A stretch of DNA of 64,000 nt from NCBI GenBank assembly GCA_020633555.1, contig JACKDL010000007.1, positions 62,001 to 126,000 on the forward strand, written 5' to 3'. The translations under genes and the position numbers were made by a program. Source of the stretch: Myxococcales bacterium. GTDB lineage: Bacteria; Myxococcota_A; Bradymonadia; UBA7976; UBA1532. The notes under the pieces are model-generated. The model made no database searches. It saw nothing but the letters and a program-made list of their open reading frames with translations, and was not told the origin of the DNA. This document shows positions 33,334 through 42,549 of the stretch, one piece after another (position 1 is the stretch's first letter; every line of letters starts with the position of its first letter).

Positions 33334-34382
33334 GCCGCCACGTGCTGGTGGGCCTCGCCCACGCCGCCCTGCTGTTGGGGCTGTCGCTGCCCGGCCTGGC
33401 CGATGGCCCGGCCTGGCAATACAAGGTGGTCGATCAGGTGAAGCCGGGTCAGCCGGCGAAGCTGATCCTGGGCTCGGCCAACGGCGCCCACGGCGTCGAG
33501 CTGAGCCTGGTGAGCGACGCGGGTGCCAAGAAGGTTTTCAAGATCAAGCATTTGAAGGCGGGTCAGCAGAAGACGCTGAGCTGGAAGGTGCCCGTGGGGG
33601 TCTCCCACTGGACGGGCACGCTCACCGGCAGCGCCGAGGGCGAGACCACCTCGGGCCAGGTGGAGTTCAAGGTGGTGGCCGCGCGCCCCCTGGACGTGAA
33701 GATCAGCAAGAGCGAGGTGGATCTGGGCGCCGGCCGCATCGTGGTGCACCCGAGCAACCCGCTGGCCAAGGCCGAGCTGAAGCTCTTCGGCGGTGAGGGT
33801 GAGCTGTTCGACGGCGAGGCGGCCATCGAGGCGGAGAGCCCGACCAAGGCCATCCTCACCTTCGACCCGCCCGACGAGACCATCAAGCGCGTCGAGCTGA
33901 AGCTGCATGATCCCTACGGCTACTGGGCCGCCCTGCGGGTGGTGGCCTGGTACGCCGAGATCGATCACGAGGACGTGGAGTTCGAGACGGCGCAGGCCAC
34001 CGTGCGGCCCAGCGAAGCGCCCAAGATCGACAAGGCCATCGTGGCCCTGCACCAGGAGGTGGCCCGCTTCCGGCGCGAGCTGGGCGACGCCTCGGCCGGG
34101 GTCGAGGTGCGCGTCTACGTGGGCGGCTACACCGACACCGTGGGCAGCAGCGCCGACAACCGGGCGCTGTCCACCGAGCGGGCCCAGGCCATCGCGCGCT
34201 ACTTCCAGGCCCACGGGGTCAAGGTGCCCATCTACTATCGGGGCTTCGGCGAGGACGCCCCCGCCGTGGCCACCGACGACAATGTGGACGAGGCGCGCAA
34301 CCGCCGGGCGGTGTACGTGCTCGCCAACGTGCCGCCGCGGGGCCCGGCGTTCCCGCGGGCGGCCTGGAAGCGCCTGCAGTGA
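33330..34382 (+). CDS. OmpA-family peptidoglycan-binding protein
   Basis: 350 residues. A signal peptide (HAALLLGLSLPGLADG) is followed by about 210 residues of beta-rich sequence of unknown type. The C-terminal OmpA domain reads VRVYVGGYTDTVGSSADNRALS, then RAQAIARYFQAHGV, YYRGFGEDAPA and EARNRRAVYVL, with the Asp and Arg that bind meso-diaminopimelate in the family. It is periplasmic or outer-membrane associated. It is translationally coupled to the AgmX-like gene and followed 41 nt later by a third exported protein. Confidence 0.88.
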   Translation: MSRHVLVGLAHAALLLGLSLPGLADGPAWQYKVVDQVKPGQPAKLILGSANGAHGVELSLVSDAGAKKVFKIKHLKAGQQKTLSWKVPVGVSHWTGTLTGSAEGETTSGQVEFKVVAARPLDVKISKSEVDLGAGRIVVHPSNPLAKAELKLFGGEGELFDGEAAIEAESPTKAILTFDPPDETIKRVELKLHDPYGYWAALRVVAWYAEIDHEDVEFETAQATVRPSEAPKIDKAIVALHQEVARFRRELGDASAGVEVRVYVGGYTDTVGSSADNRALSTERAQAIARYFQAHGVKVPIYYRGFGEDAPAVATDDNVDEARNRRAVYVLANVPPRGPAFPRAAWKRLQ

Positions 34383-34423
34383 TCCTGCGGTTGTCCAAGA
34401 ACAGCGATCCGAGAGGAGGCGAC

Positions 34424-35302
34424 ATGCGCCGCATCATGTGGGGCCTGCTGGGGCTGGCCCTGGTGGGGCTGCCGGCGGGCTCGGCCCTGGCCGAGAAGAA
34501 CCCGGCCGAGAAGAACCCGGCCGAGAAGACCCCGGCCGAGAAGAAGCTCGACGCGGCCGATCCGCAGGCCACGAAGGCGATCATGCGCCTGATCAAGCGG
34601 GCCGAGCGGGCGGGCTACGAGCGCCACGACAAGAAGCGCTACTTCGAGGCCTTCACCGCCGACGCGGTGTGGGTCCGGGGCCGTCGGCCGGTGGCCGGCG
34701 AGTACGACCTGACCTGGAGCCGCCCCGAGTTCGAGCGCTACCGCGGCCTGCAGTGGGACGTGCCCCCCAGCGGACGCGACCGCATGTTCTTCCACGACGA
34801 GGAGGTGCAGGTCGAAGGCGACAAGGCCCAGGTGGAGGTCGAGGTGCGGCGCAGCTTCTTCGGCGGCGACGGTGTCGAGGGCGTGCGCTATGAGCTGGTG
34901 AAGGACCGCAAGGGCTGGCGCATCGCCCACCGGCGGGAGTGGCCCAAGACCGAGGTCCTGGGGGTCGAGTCCTTCCGCTACGACGACGAGGGCTGGTTGG
35001 CGCTGGACGAGGAGCTGGCGGTCAAGGAGGGCGAGAGGGCCATTACCGGGCTGGCCCGGACGGTGGCGCTCGTGCGGGCCCTGCGCCACCAGGAGGCCTA
35101 TGAGCTGGCGAAGGCCCTGGCCGCGACCCGGAAGTCTGACGGCACGCTCGACCTGCAGGCGGTGGTGGCCCACGCGGCGCTGGCCGTCGAGGTGAAGCAG
35201 ATCGACGAGGCCATCGAGGTGATCAAGGCCGCGCGGAAGGAAGATCCCTCGGTGGAGGCGCCCATGAAGCTGCGCCACCTGATCCCGAGGACGCTGAAGT
35301 AG
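34424..35302 (+). CDS. Exported protein with NTF2/SnoaL-like domain
   Basis: 292 residues. The signal peptide MRRIMWGLLGLALVGLPAGSALA is followed at once by AEKNP repeats (residues 23-41). The central region (RLIKRAERAGYERHDKKRYFEAFTADAVWVRG, then VQVEGDKAQVEVEVRRSFFGG, GWRIAHRRE) has the helix-plus-curved-sheet order of SnoaL/NTF2-like domains. A helical C-terminus rich in Ala/Leu may be TPR-like. GAGAGGAGG precedes the ATG. It is the third gene of an AgmX-OmpA-NTF2 operon. The specific role is unknown. Confidence 0.7.
   Translation: MRRIMWGLLGLALVGLPAGSALAEKNPAEKNPAEKTPAEKKLDAADPQATKAIMRLIKRAERAGYERHDKKRYFEAFTADAVWVRGRRPVAGEYDLTWSRPEFERYRGLQWDVPPSGRDRMFFHDEEVQVEGDKAQVEVEVRRSFFGGDGVEGVRYELVKDRKGWRIAHRREWPKTEVLGVESFRYDDEGWLALDEELAVKEGERAITGLARTVALVRALRHQEAYELAKALAATRKSDGTLDLQAVVAHAALAVEVKQIDEAIEVIKAARKEDPSVEAPMKLRHLIPRTLK
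34490..34546 (+). repeat. Tandem 15-nt repeat encoding AEKNP units
   Basis: Almost four 15-nt units (34490, 34505, 34520, 34535) encode AEKNP, AEKNP, AEKTP and AEK-K immediately after the predicted signal-peptide cleavage site. This is the same 15-nt periodicity as the ADMQA repeat at 6534 and the SAAPA repeat at 41808. Confidence 0.88.
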
Positions 35303-35317
35303 GCTGAGGCAGCGGGC

Positions 35318-35346
35318 CCGGGCGCACCCCGTCGGGGCGCGCCCGG
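35318..35346. terminator. Strong hairpin between convergent genes
   Basis: CCGGGCGC (35318-35325) and GCGCCCGG (35339-35346) enclose CCCC-gtc-GGGG, giving a 12-bp stem with a single A.C mismatch. It sits in the 53-nt gap between convergent stop codons (the NTF2-like gene and sdhB). It lacks a T-run but is well placed as a two-way terminator. Confidence 0.6.
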
Positions 35347-35355
35347 TTGAGGTCG

Positions 35356-36116
35356 TCAGGTGGTCTGCGAGACCACCACCGCCTTCAGGTAGTCGCGGTT
35401 CAGGCGGGCGATGTAGTCCACCGAGATGCCCTTCGGGCACGCCGCCTCGCACTCCCCGTGGTTGGTGCAGCCGCCGAAGCCCGCGGTCTCCATGGTCTCG
35501 ACCATGGCCCGGGCCCGCGACAGGCGCTCGGCCTGCCCCTGGGGCAACACCCCCAGGTGGGTCGCCTTGGCCGACGTGAAGAGCATGGCCGAGGCGTTCG
35601 GGCAGGCGGCCACACAGGCGCCGCAGCCGATGCAGGTGGCGGCGTCCATGGACAGATCGGCCACGGCCTTCGGGATGGGGATCTCGTTGGCGTCGCCCGG
35701 GCTGCCGGTGTTGATCGAGATGTAGCCGCCGGCCTGGATGATCTGATCGAAGGCCGAGCGATCCACCGCCAGATCCTTGATCACCGGGAAGGCCGTGGCC
35801 CGCCAGGGCTCCACCCACACCTCGGCCCCGTCCTTGAACTCCCGCATGTGGAGCTGGCAGGTGGTGGTGAGGGTGCGCGGCCCGTGCGGCATGCCGTTGA
35901 TGACCATGCCACACATGCCGCAGATGCCCTCGCGGCAGTCGTGGTCGAAGGCGATGGGCTCCTCGCCCTTCTGGATGAGCTCCTCGTTGATCTCGTCGAG
36001 GGCTTCGAGGAACGAGGCGTCCTTGCTGACGGCGTCGCGGTGGAACTTCTGAAACTGGCCCGAGGCGTTCGGGCCGGCCTGCCGCCAGATGTTCAGGGTC
36101 AGCTTGATGGTCTGGC

Positions 36117-36120
<4 letters not shown>
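35356..36120 (-). CDS. sdhB: Succinate dehydrogenase/fumarate reductase iron-sulfur subunit
   Basis: 254 residues from a GTG that overlaps the sdhA stop (GTGA, 36120-36117). The [2Fe-2S] cysteines are Cys62, Cys67, Cys70 and Cys88 (CREGICGMC, then TTTCQLHM). CIGCGACVAACP and CTNHGECEAACP provide the [4Fe-4S] and [3Fe-4S] ligands. The size and motif spacing fit the class B enzymes (Bacillus, Wolinella) that work with a single di-heme cytochrome b subunit. It transfers electrons from the flavoprotein to the quinone site. Confidence 0.95.
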
Positions 36121-38051
<1,931 letters not shown>

Positions 38052-38068
38052 GGTTCCGGCTCCTGTTC

Positions 38069-38743
38069 TCAGCCCACGATCCCGGCCATGAAGGCCACCG
38101 GGATCGAGATGTTGCCCACACCGACCACCAGCGCGACGGCGACGGCGGCCTGCTTGCGCAAGGCGTTGTACTTGCGGTGGTTGAGGCCCACCGACTGCAG
38201 CATGCTCCACACCCCGTGGTAGAGGTGCATGGCCAGGGCGATGTTGCCCAGGATGTACAGGGCCGAGATCCAGGGGACCTCGAAGCCGGCCTTCATCCGC
38301 TCGAACACCGCGAACTCGTCGGCCACCGCGGGCGCGCCCACGGGGATGTGCAGGGTCAGGTGGGCCAGGTGGTAGAGGATGAAGAACAGCAGCACGAAGC
38401 CGCCGTACTTCATGGTCTTGGCCGCGTAGCTGGTCACCGCGTCGTGCTTGACGTGGTAGCGCGAGGCGCGGGCCGCCGCGTTCTGCTTGACCAGCGAGAT
38501 GGCCGCCCAGGCATGCAGCACCACCGCGCCCAGCAGCACCAGGCGGGCCACCCACAGGCCGCCGCCGAAGCTGCGCAGGAGCAGGGCGTAGGCCTTGAGG
38601 GCCGCCGCCGGGTTGGCGGAGTACACCTGCATGTTCCCGAGCATGTGGGCGATGACGAAGCCCACCATGATGAAGCCGGTGACGGCCATGATGGCCTTCT
38701 TGCCGACCGTGGTCTGATGAAGCGCGAGCGCCTTGGTGGCCAT
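38069..38743 (-). CDS. sdhC: Succinate dehydrogenase cytochrome b556 subunit, class B
   Basis: 224 residues with five hydrophobic helices, including AIMAVTGFIMVGFVIAHMLG, LVLLGAVVLHAWAAISLV and YGGFVLLFFILYHLAHLTLH. Conserved His residues in helices I, II, III and IV (AHMLGN, LHAWAA, YHLAHL, LYHGVWSM) would ligate the two hemes expected of the Bacillus/Wolinella type. A single membrane subunit without sdhD agrees with class B. AGGAGG precedes the ATG at 38743. It is the first gene of sdhCAB. Confidence 0.93.
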   Translation of the reverse strand: MATKALALHQTTVGKKAIMAVTGFIMVGFVIAHMLGNMQVYSANPAAALKAYALLLRSFGGGLWVARLVLLGAVVLHAWAAISLVKQNAAARASRYHVKHDAVTSYAAKTMKYGGFVLLFFILYHLAHLTLHIPVGAPAVADEFAVFERMKAGFEVPWISALYILGNIALAMHLYHGVWSMLQSVGLNHRKYNALRKQAAVAVALVVGVGNISIPVAFMAGIVG

Positions 38744-38949
38744 CGTTCCTCCTACCCGGCTGGGGGCGACCTCAAAAGAAGAACGCTCCTTAGCAGCCTG
38801 GGCGGTCGAAGTAAATCCGATGCAGATACAAGGGCCGGGGCCCCGGTCGCGGACCTTGCGGACGGCGGGCGATGGTGGCCTCATGGGCGGGCCGCGCCGG
38901 CCAGGGGGGTCGGGGCGCGCCGCAACGGTCCCAAACGAGGAGACGGAAG

Positions 38950-39237
38950 ATGGCCGACGTCCGGGTCACCGAGCCGCACAGCTTCAGCGCCGCCGAGGCC
39001 AAGGCCAAGATCGGCGCCTTCGAGGAGATGCTCGCCAAGTACCGCGTGAAGGTGGACTGGGCCGGCAACAGCGCCAAGCTCAAGGGCATCGGCGTGTCGG
39101 GCGACATCAACGTCACCGATCGCGACTGCACCGTGCTGGTGAGCCTGGGCCGCATGGCGAAGATGGCCGGCATCGATCCGGTGAAGCTCGAGGGCTCCAT
39201 CCGCAAGCGGCTCAAGGCCGCCTTCAGCCCCGAGTAA
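38950..39237 (+). CDS. PHA-granule-region-type small protein
   Basis: 95 residues. The sequence matches the polyhydroxyalkanoic acid system family (PHA_gran_rgn) in layout: an N-terminal HSFSAAEAKAKI helix, KYRVKVDWAGNSAKLKG strands, GDINVTDRDCTVLVSLG, then a basic C-terminal helix SIRKRLKAAF. The family is found near PHA genes and its role is unclear. GAGGAG lies 7 nt before the ATG. No PHA synthase is in the window. A transporter gene starts 10 nt after its stop. Confidence 0.82.
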   Translation: MADVRVTEPHSFSAAEAKAKIGAFEEMLAKYRVKVDWAGNSAKLKGIGVSGDINVTDRDCTVLVSLGRMAKMAGIDPVKLEGSIRKRLKAAFSPE

Positions 39238-39247
39238 GCCGCCCCCC

Positions 39248-40549
39248 ATGCGCCAGCTCGGCCGCGACTTCTTCGCCCTGCTCGGGGCGCAGTTCCTGGG
39301 CGCCTTCAACGACAACCTGTTCAAGCAGATCGTGTTGTTGCTGGCGGTGGACACCCTGTTCCCCGGCAAGGACATGCAGGGCTTCGCGTTCGCCGTGTTC
39401 GCGCTGCCCTTCGTGCTCTTCTCGGGCGCGGCCGGCGACCTGAGCGAGAAGTACAGCAAGCGCTCGATCATCGTGCGCATGAAGATCCTCGAGATCGTCA
39501 TCATGCTGTTCGGCATCGGCGCGCTGCTGCTGGTGCCCCGCCAGGGCACGGCGGCGCCCGGCTACGCCTGGCCGGTGCTGCTCGTGGTGCTGGGGGTCAT
39601 GGGCACCCAGTCGGCCTTCTTCGGGCCCGCCAAGTACGGCGCCATCCCCGAGATCGTCGGCGGCGACCGCCTGGTGCGCGCCAACGGCGGCATCGCGATG
39701 ACCACCTTCCTGGCGGCGCTGTTCGGCATCGGGTTGGGCGGCCCGTTGTTGGATCACTTCGGGCCCGGGGTGGCCCCGCCCGCCGAGCCCAAGCTCTGGA
39801 TGCCCGGGGTGGTGTGCGTGGGGTTGGCGGTGGCCGGTACGCTCATCGCGCGGCGCATGGGACCGCTGAAGGCGCTGCGGCCCGAGCTGACGATCAGCCT
39901 GAACCCCTTCGGCCGCCTGTGGAGCACCAGCAAGAAGCTGCGCGGCGAGAAGGGGCTGATGAGCCTGATCCTGTTGAACAGCTTCTTCTGGTTCAACTCG
40001 GGCGCCATCAGCCAGGCCATGAACGGCATGAGCGTGCCCGAGTACCTGGGCATGCAGCGCAAGAGCGAGGTGACCTGGCTGACCACCACCATCTCGGTGG
40101 GGATCATCCTGGGCAGCCTGCTGGCGCCGTGGTTGGCGAAGCGGCTGCGCCTGTCGTGGCTGGTGATCGGCGGGACCGTCACGATGGTCGCCGCCCAGTC
40201 CCTGCTGCTGCTCATCGGGACGGTGGTGACCCGCGACGGGTATGCCTTCGAGCTGGCCATGGGCGCGCTGGCGGTGGCCGGGGTGGCGGGGGCGGTGCTG
40301 ATGGTGCCCATTCAGAGCTACCTGCAGGACGCGCCACCGCCGGGCGAGCGGGGCCAGGCCTTCGCGGTCAACAACTTCATGAACTTCCTGTTCATGTTCC
40401 TGGCCGGCGTCTTCTACCAGCTCGTCGTGGCGTCCGTGGGCCCCACCATCGCGCAGGCCTGCGGCGGGGCCGCCCTGCTGCTGTGGATGCTGAAGAGCCT
40501 GCCCGCCATCCGGGCGATGCACATCGAGGGTCACGCCGAGTGGACCTGA
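39248..40549 (+). CDS. MFS transporter, LplT/lysophospholipid-transporter-like
   Basis: 433 residues and about twelve membrane segments. The N-terminal GAQFLGAFNDNLFKQIVLLL segment is characteristic of the LplT and Aas-associated branch of the major facilitator superfamily, which moves lysophospholipids across the inner membrane. Further motifs are SGAAGDLSEKYSKRS (MFS loop 2-3) and GPAKYGAIPEIV. There is no fused acyltransferase domain, unlike the bifunctional forms. It forms an operon with the small upstream gene and the phosphatase 16 nt downstream. Confidence 0.85.
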   Translation: MRQLGRDFFALLGAQFLGAFNDNLFKQIVLLLAVDTLFPGKDMQGFAFAVFALPFVLFSGAAGDLSEKYSKRSIIVRMKILEIVIMLFGIGALLLVPRQGTAAPGYAWPVLLVVLGVMGTQSAFFGPAKYGAIPEIVGGDRLVRANGGIAMTTFLAALFGIGLGGPLLDHFGPGVAPPAEPKLWMPGVVCVGLAVAGTLIARRMGPLKALRPELTISLNPFGRLWSTSKKLRGEKGLMSLILLNSFFWFNSGAISQAMNGMSVPEYLGMQRKSEVTWLTTTISVGIILGSLLAPWLAKRLRLSWLVIGGTVTMVAAQSLLLLIGTVVTRDGYAFELAMGALAVAGVAGAVLMVPIQSYLQDAPPPGERGQAFAVNNFMNFLFMFLAGVFYQLVVASVGPTIAQACGGAALLLWMLKSLPAIRAMHIEGHAEWT

Positions 40550-40565
40550 GGACGAGGAGTCGACG

Positions 40566-41042
40566 GTGATCGGGGTCATGTTCGTGTGCCTGGGCAACAT
40601 CTGCCGCTCGCCCATGGCCGAGGGGGCCTTCCGCAAGCACGTGGAGGCCGCGGGCCTGGGCGCGCACTTCCGCATCCTGTCGTCGGGCACGGCCGGCTAC
40701 CACGTGGGCGAGGCGCCTGATCCGCGGGCCCAGAAGACGGCGCTGGGCCACGGCGTGGACATCTCGATGCTGCGGGGCCGCCAGCTCGTCAAAGAGGACC
40801 TGGCCAGCTTCGACTACGTGGTGGCCATGGATCGCAGCAACTGGACCAACATCCAGAAGCTGTACAAGCGGGGCCACACCGCGAAGACCAGCATGCTGCT
40901 CGAGGAGCTGCCCGACGCCGGCACCACCGAGGTGCCCGATCCCTACTACGGCGGCGACGCGGGCTTCGAGCACGTCTGGTCCCTGGTGGACCGCGCGGGC
41001 GCCCGGCTGCTCGCGCGGCTGCGGCGGGCGCACGGGCTGTAG
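40566..41042 (+). CDS. Low-molecular-weight protein tyrosine phosphatase
   Basis: 158 residues from a GTG at 40566, with GAGGAG 6 nt before it. The CX5R loop is Cys8-LGNIC-Arg14-Ser (VCLGNICRSPMAEG), and the general acid lies in VPDPYYGGDAGFEHV near the C-terminus. This is the complete LMW-PTP or arsenate-reductase-like fold. VPDPYYGG favours the tyrosine phosphatase type. It is the last gene of the three-gene operon. No tyrosine kinase partner is visible. Confidence 0.92.
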   Translation: MIGVMFVCLGNICRSPMAEGAFRKHVEAAGLGAHFRILSSGTAGYHVGEAPDPRAQKTALGHGVDISMLRGRQLVKEDLASFDYVVAMDRSNWTNIQKLYKRGHTAKTSMLLEELPDAGTTEVPDPYYGGDAGFEHVWSLVDRAGARLLARLRRAHGL

Positions 41043-41045
41043 CTT

Positions 41046-41091
41046 CGCTCGGGCTGCGCCCTCGCTAGACCGCTCGGGCTGTGCCCTCGCT
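41046..41091 (+). repeat. Two-copy direct repeat, 21 nt each
   Basis: CGCTCGGGCTGCGCCCTCGC(T) occurs at 41046-41066 and again at 41071-41091 with one substitution (C to T), a 25-nt period. It starts 4 nt after the phosphatase stop codon. Each unit is itself partly self-complementary. Confidence 0.85.
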
Positions 41092-41117
41092 GGGAGGGGG
41101 CCTGCATGCCCCCTCCC
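41092..41117. repeat. Perfect 10-bp inverted repeat after the phosphatase gene
   Basis: GGGAGGGGGC (41092-41101) pairs perfectly with GCCCCCTCCC (41108-41117) around a 6-nt loop. It may end or stabilise the operon transcript that finishes at 41042. No T-run follows, so it is not a classical intrinsic terminator. Confidence 0.6.
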
Positions 41118-41399
41118 GACCGCCGGCGGGCGCCGGCGCCCACCCCCAGGCCGGCCCTCGTCCCATCGCGGCCTTCGGCCGCGTGTGCCTCGGGCGACAC
41201 CCTCACAGCGTCTTCGGTGCGTCCTCGCTCGCTGCGCTCGCTGTGGGCGCCCTCATCCTCGTTCGGGGTCGCACGGGCGAGCCCGCGCCTGGCCCTCGGG
41301 CCTGCGGCCCGAGAGGGCGGGACACACAGCCTGAGCGGGGAATGCTTTTGAATTCAGGCTCTTGCGATTTTCTCAGAACAAACTTCGCCGCCGACCGTA

Positions 41400-41575
41400 A
41401 GAGGCGGGCAGTGACCTGACACGGTTGCGGCGTCAGCAACTCCCCCAACCGCTGGCGACGCAGAACACGCAGACCCGACTTCGGAGCGACTCCCCCATCG
41501 TCTCCCCCGGTCGATGCGCTCTTCGGGTCACAGTTCGGGCCCCGGCGTTTCCCCCAACGCCGGGGCCTTTTTTTT
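41400..41575 (+). ncRNA. Candidate small RNA with four C5 loop/bulge motifs
   Basis: No open frame fits, yet the region is highly structured and ends in an intrinsic terminator. Hairpin 1: CGTCAGC (41431-41437) with GCTGGCG (41451-41457), loop containing CTCCCCC (41440-41446). Hairpin 2: GACCCGA (41472-41478)/TCGGGTC (41523-41529), GAGCG (41484-41488)/CGCTC (41517-41521), CATCG (41496-41500)/CGATG (41512-41516). It carries CTCCCCC in a bulge (41490-41496) and in the terminal loop (41502-41508). Hairpin 3 is the terminator, with TCCCCC as its loop (41550-41555). The repeated exposed C-runs suit pairing with GGGGGA-type ribosome sites. The 5' end is uncertain; an AT-rich pocket (41341-41385) with TTGAAT at 41348 may hold the promoter. 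Confidence 0.65.
41538..41575 (+). terminator. Intrinsic (Rho-independent) terminator
   Basis: A perfect 12-bp stem, GGCCCCGGCGTT (41538-41549) with AACGCCGGGGCC (41556-41567), and a 6-nt TCCCCC loop are followed directly by eight T residues (41568-41575). This is the clearest terminator in the window and it faces the + strand. No protein gene ends near it; the previous stop is at 41042. It therefore marks the 3' end of a non-coding transcript. Confidence 0.92.
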
Positions 41576-41690
41576 GCCCTCAGGTCGCCCGACACCCCAC
41601 AGCCAGGCCGCCCCCGCGACGCGCGGAGGCCATTGCGGTGGGGTCATAGACCCGACACCTTGGAGCGACCACCGACACCCCGAGGTCCCC

Positions 41691-41987
41691 ATGCACTTGC
41701 GAACCGCTGTCAGCACCGCCCTGCTCTGCCTGGCCTGCACCCCCACCGGAAGCCCCACGCAGGCCCCCAAGAGCGCCGCCCCCGGCTCCGCGGCCCCGGT
41801 CAGCGCTGCGGCGCCCGCCAGCGCGGCGCCCGCCAGCGCGGCGCCCGCAAGCGCGGCTGCGGAGGAGACCCGACGGGGGGTGAAGCCCCACTACGTGCCC
41901 TGCGATCCGGCCCACCCCGAGCTGCCGTGCACCCCCGAGCCCACTCTGGCCCCGCCGTCGGCGGCCCCGGCGCCCGCCAACGACTGA
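41691..41987 (+). CDS. Small Ala/Pro-rich lipoprotein
   Basis: 98 residues. The signal MHLRTAVSTALLCLAC ends in a lipobox and CGAGGT precedes the ATG. The mature part is mostly Ser/Ala/Pro (SAAPA repeats), followed by a short segment KPHYVPCDPAHPELPCTPEP with two Cys that may form a disulphide. I recognise no family. It starts 116 nt after the intrinsic terminator and may share a transcript with the next lipoprotein gene. Confidence 0.65.
   Translation: MHLRTAVSTALLCLACTPTGSPTQAPKSAAPGSAAPVSAAAPASAAPASAAPASAAAEETRRGVKPHYVPCDPAHPELPCTPEPTLAPPSAAPAPAND
41808..41852 (+). repeat. Tandem 15-nt repeat encoding AAPAS units
   Basis: Three 15-nt units (41808, 41823, 41838) encode the AAPAS pentapeptide, with only one base difference (GCC to GCA). 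This is the third example in this window of an in-frame 15-nt array in the tether of an exported protein. Confidence 0.85.
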
Positions 41988-42060
41988 CCTCCCACGCCGG
42001 GGCTTGCCCCGGACTCGCCCCCCGCCGCACCGTACGGCCACACCGACGAGGGGGACCTGA

Positions 42061-42549
42061 ATGACTCGACACAACCTCTGGATGGCCGTGGCCCTGGCGG
42101 GCGCGCTGTGGGCCTGCGACGACGCCGACGACAGCCCGACCGACGCCGGCATGGGCGGCCAGGGCGGCGCGGGCGGCGCGGGCGGCGCGGGCGGCGCGGG
42201 CGGCGCGGGCGGCCAGGGCGGCATGGGCGGCGCGGGCGGCCAGGGCGGCGCGGGCGGCCAGGGCGGCGCGGGGGAATGGGTGGGGCGGCGACGATCCGTG
42301 CGTCACGGCCTGCACCACGCTGGCCGACTGCGCGGCCCAGGACACCTACTGCCCGGGCATCGACCCCGGCGCGTCCCGCGACGGCCTGTACGCCGGCTGT
42401 CTGGACTCGTGCGCCAACATGGCCGCGCTGGCCACCATCGTGAACGGCTTCGGCGGCGACTGCGCCCGGGTCATCCCCACGGTCAGCACGGCCAGCGCCG
42501 ACTTCGCGGCGAGCTGCGAGGGCGGCGGCATGGGCGGCGCGGGCGGTGA
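42061..42549 (+). CDS. N-terminal part of frame-shifted Gly-rich lipoprotein
   Basis: The signal MTRHNLWMAVALAGALWAC gives a lipoprotein, and GAGGGGGA lies 5 nt before the ATG. A Gly/Ala/Gln repeat (GGAGG-type, 42151-42273) follows. After GGQGGAG the frame becomes an Arg-rich nonsense sequence (EWVGRRRSVRHG) that runs to a stop at 42549. One frame over, the same DNA reads GGDDPCVTACTTLADCAAQD, a normal Cys-rich protein. One extra base within the G-rich stretch 42271-42288 explains this. The true product is therefore 42061-43258, with the remainder in the next entry. Confidence 0.7.
   Translation: MTRHNLWMAVALAGALWACDDADDSPTDAGMGGQGGAGGAGGAGGAGGAGGQGGMGGAGGQGGAGGQGGAGEWVGRRRSVRHGLHHAGRLRGPGHLLPGHRPRRVPRRPVRRLSGLVRQHGRAGHHRERLRRRLRPGHPHGQHGQRRLRGELRGRRHGRRGR
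42151..42273 (+). repeat. Gly-Gly-Ala/Gln coding repeat tract
   Basis: GGC GGC GCG and GGC GGC CAG units are repeated without interruption over about 120 nt. A second tract of the same kind lies at about 42529-42661. Such near-identical GC-rich units are prone to slippage and to sequencing indels. Both tracts border the places where the reading frame changes. Confidence 0.85.

Larger units (their letters stand above)
41043..41340. other. Non-coding, palindrome-rich part of the 41043-41690 gap
   Basis: I see no supportable protein here. It contains the direct repeat at 41046-41091, a 10-bp perfect hairpin at 41092-41117 and several short GC palindromes such as GGCCTTCGGCC and CTCGCTGCGCTCG. 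Low-quality frames in both directions have skewed Arg/Gly/Ala content and no ribosome sites. The next 45 nt (41341-41385) are strikingly AT-rich (16 G/C) and lead into the candidate small RNA. Confidence 0.6.

Noticed and set aside
41081..41595. Two short open frames (+ and -) in the intergenic region
   Set aside because: They cross the repeats and the small-RNA hairpins, lack ribosome sites and show no protein-like composition.
42151..42273. Regular repeat resembling a CRISPR or satellite
   Set aside because: There are no spacers and the units encode Gly-Gly-Ala/Gln in frame with a signal peptide, so it is a coding repeat.
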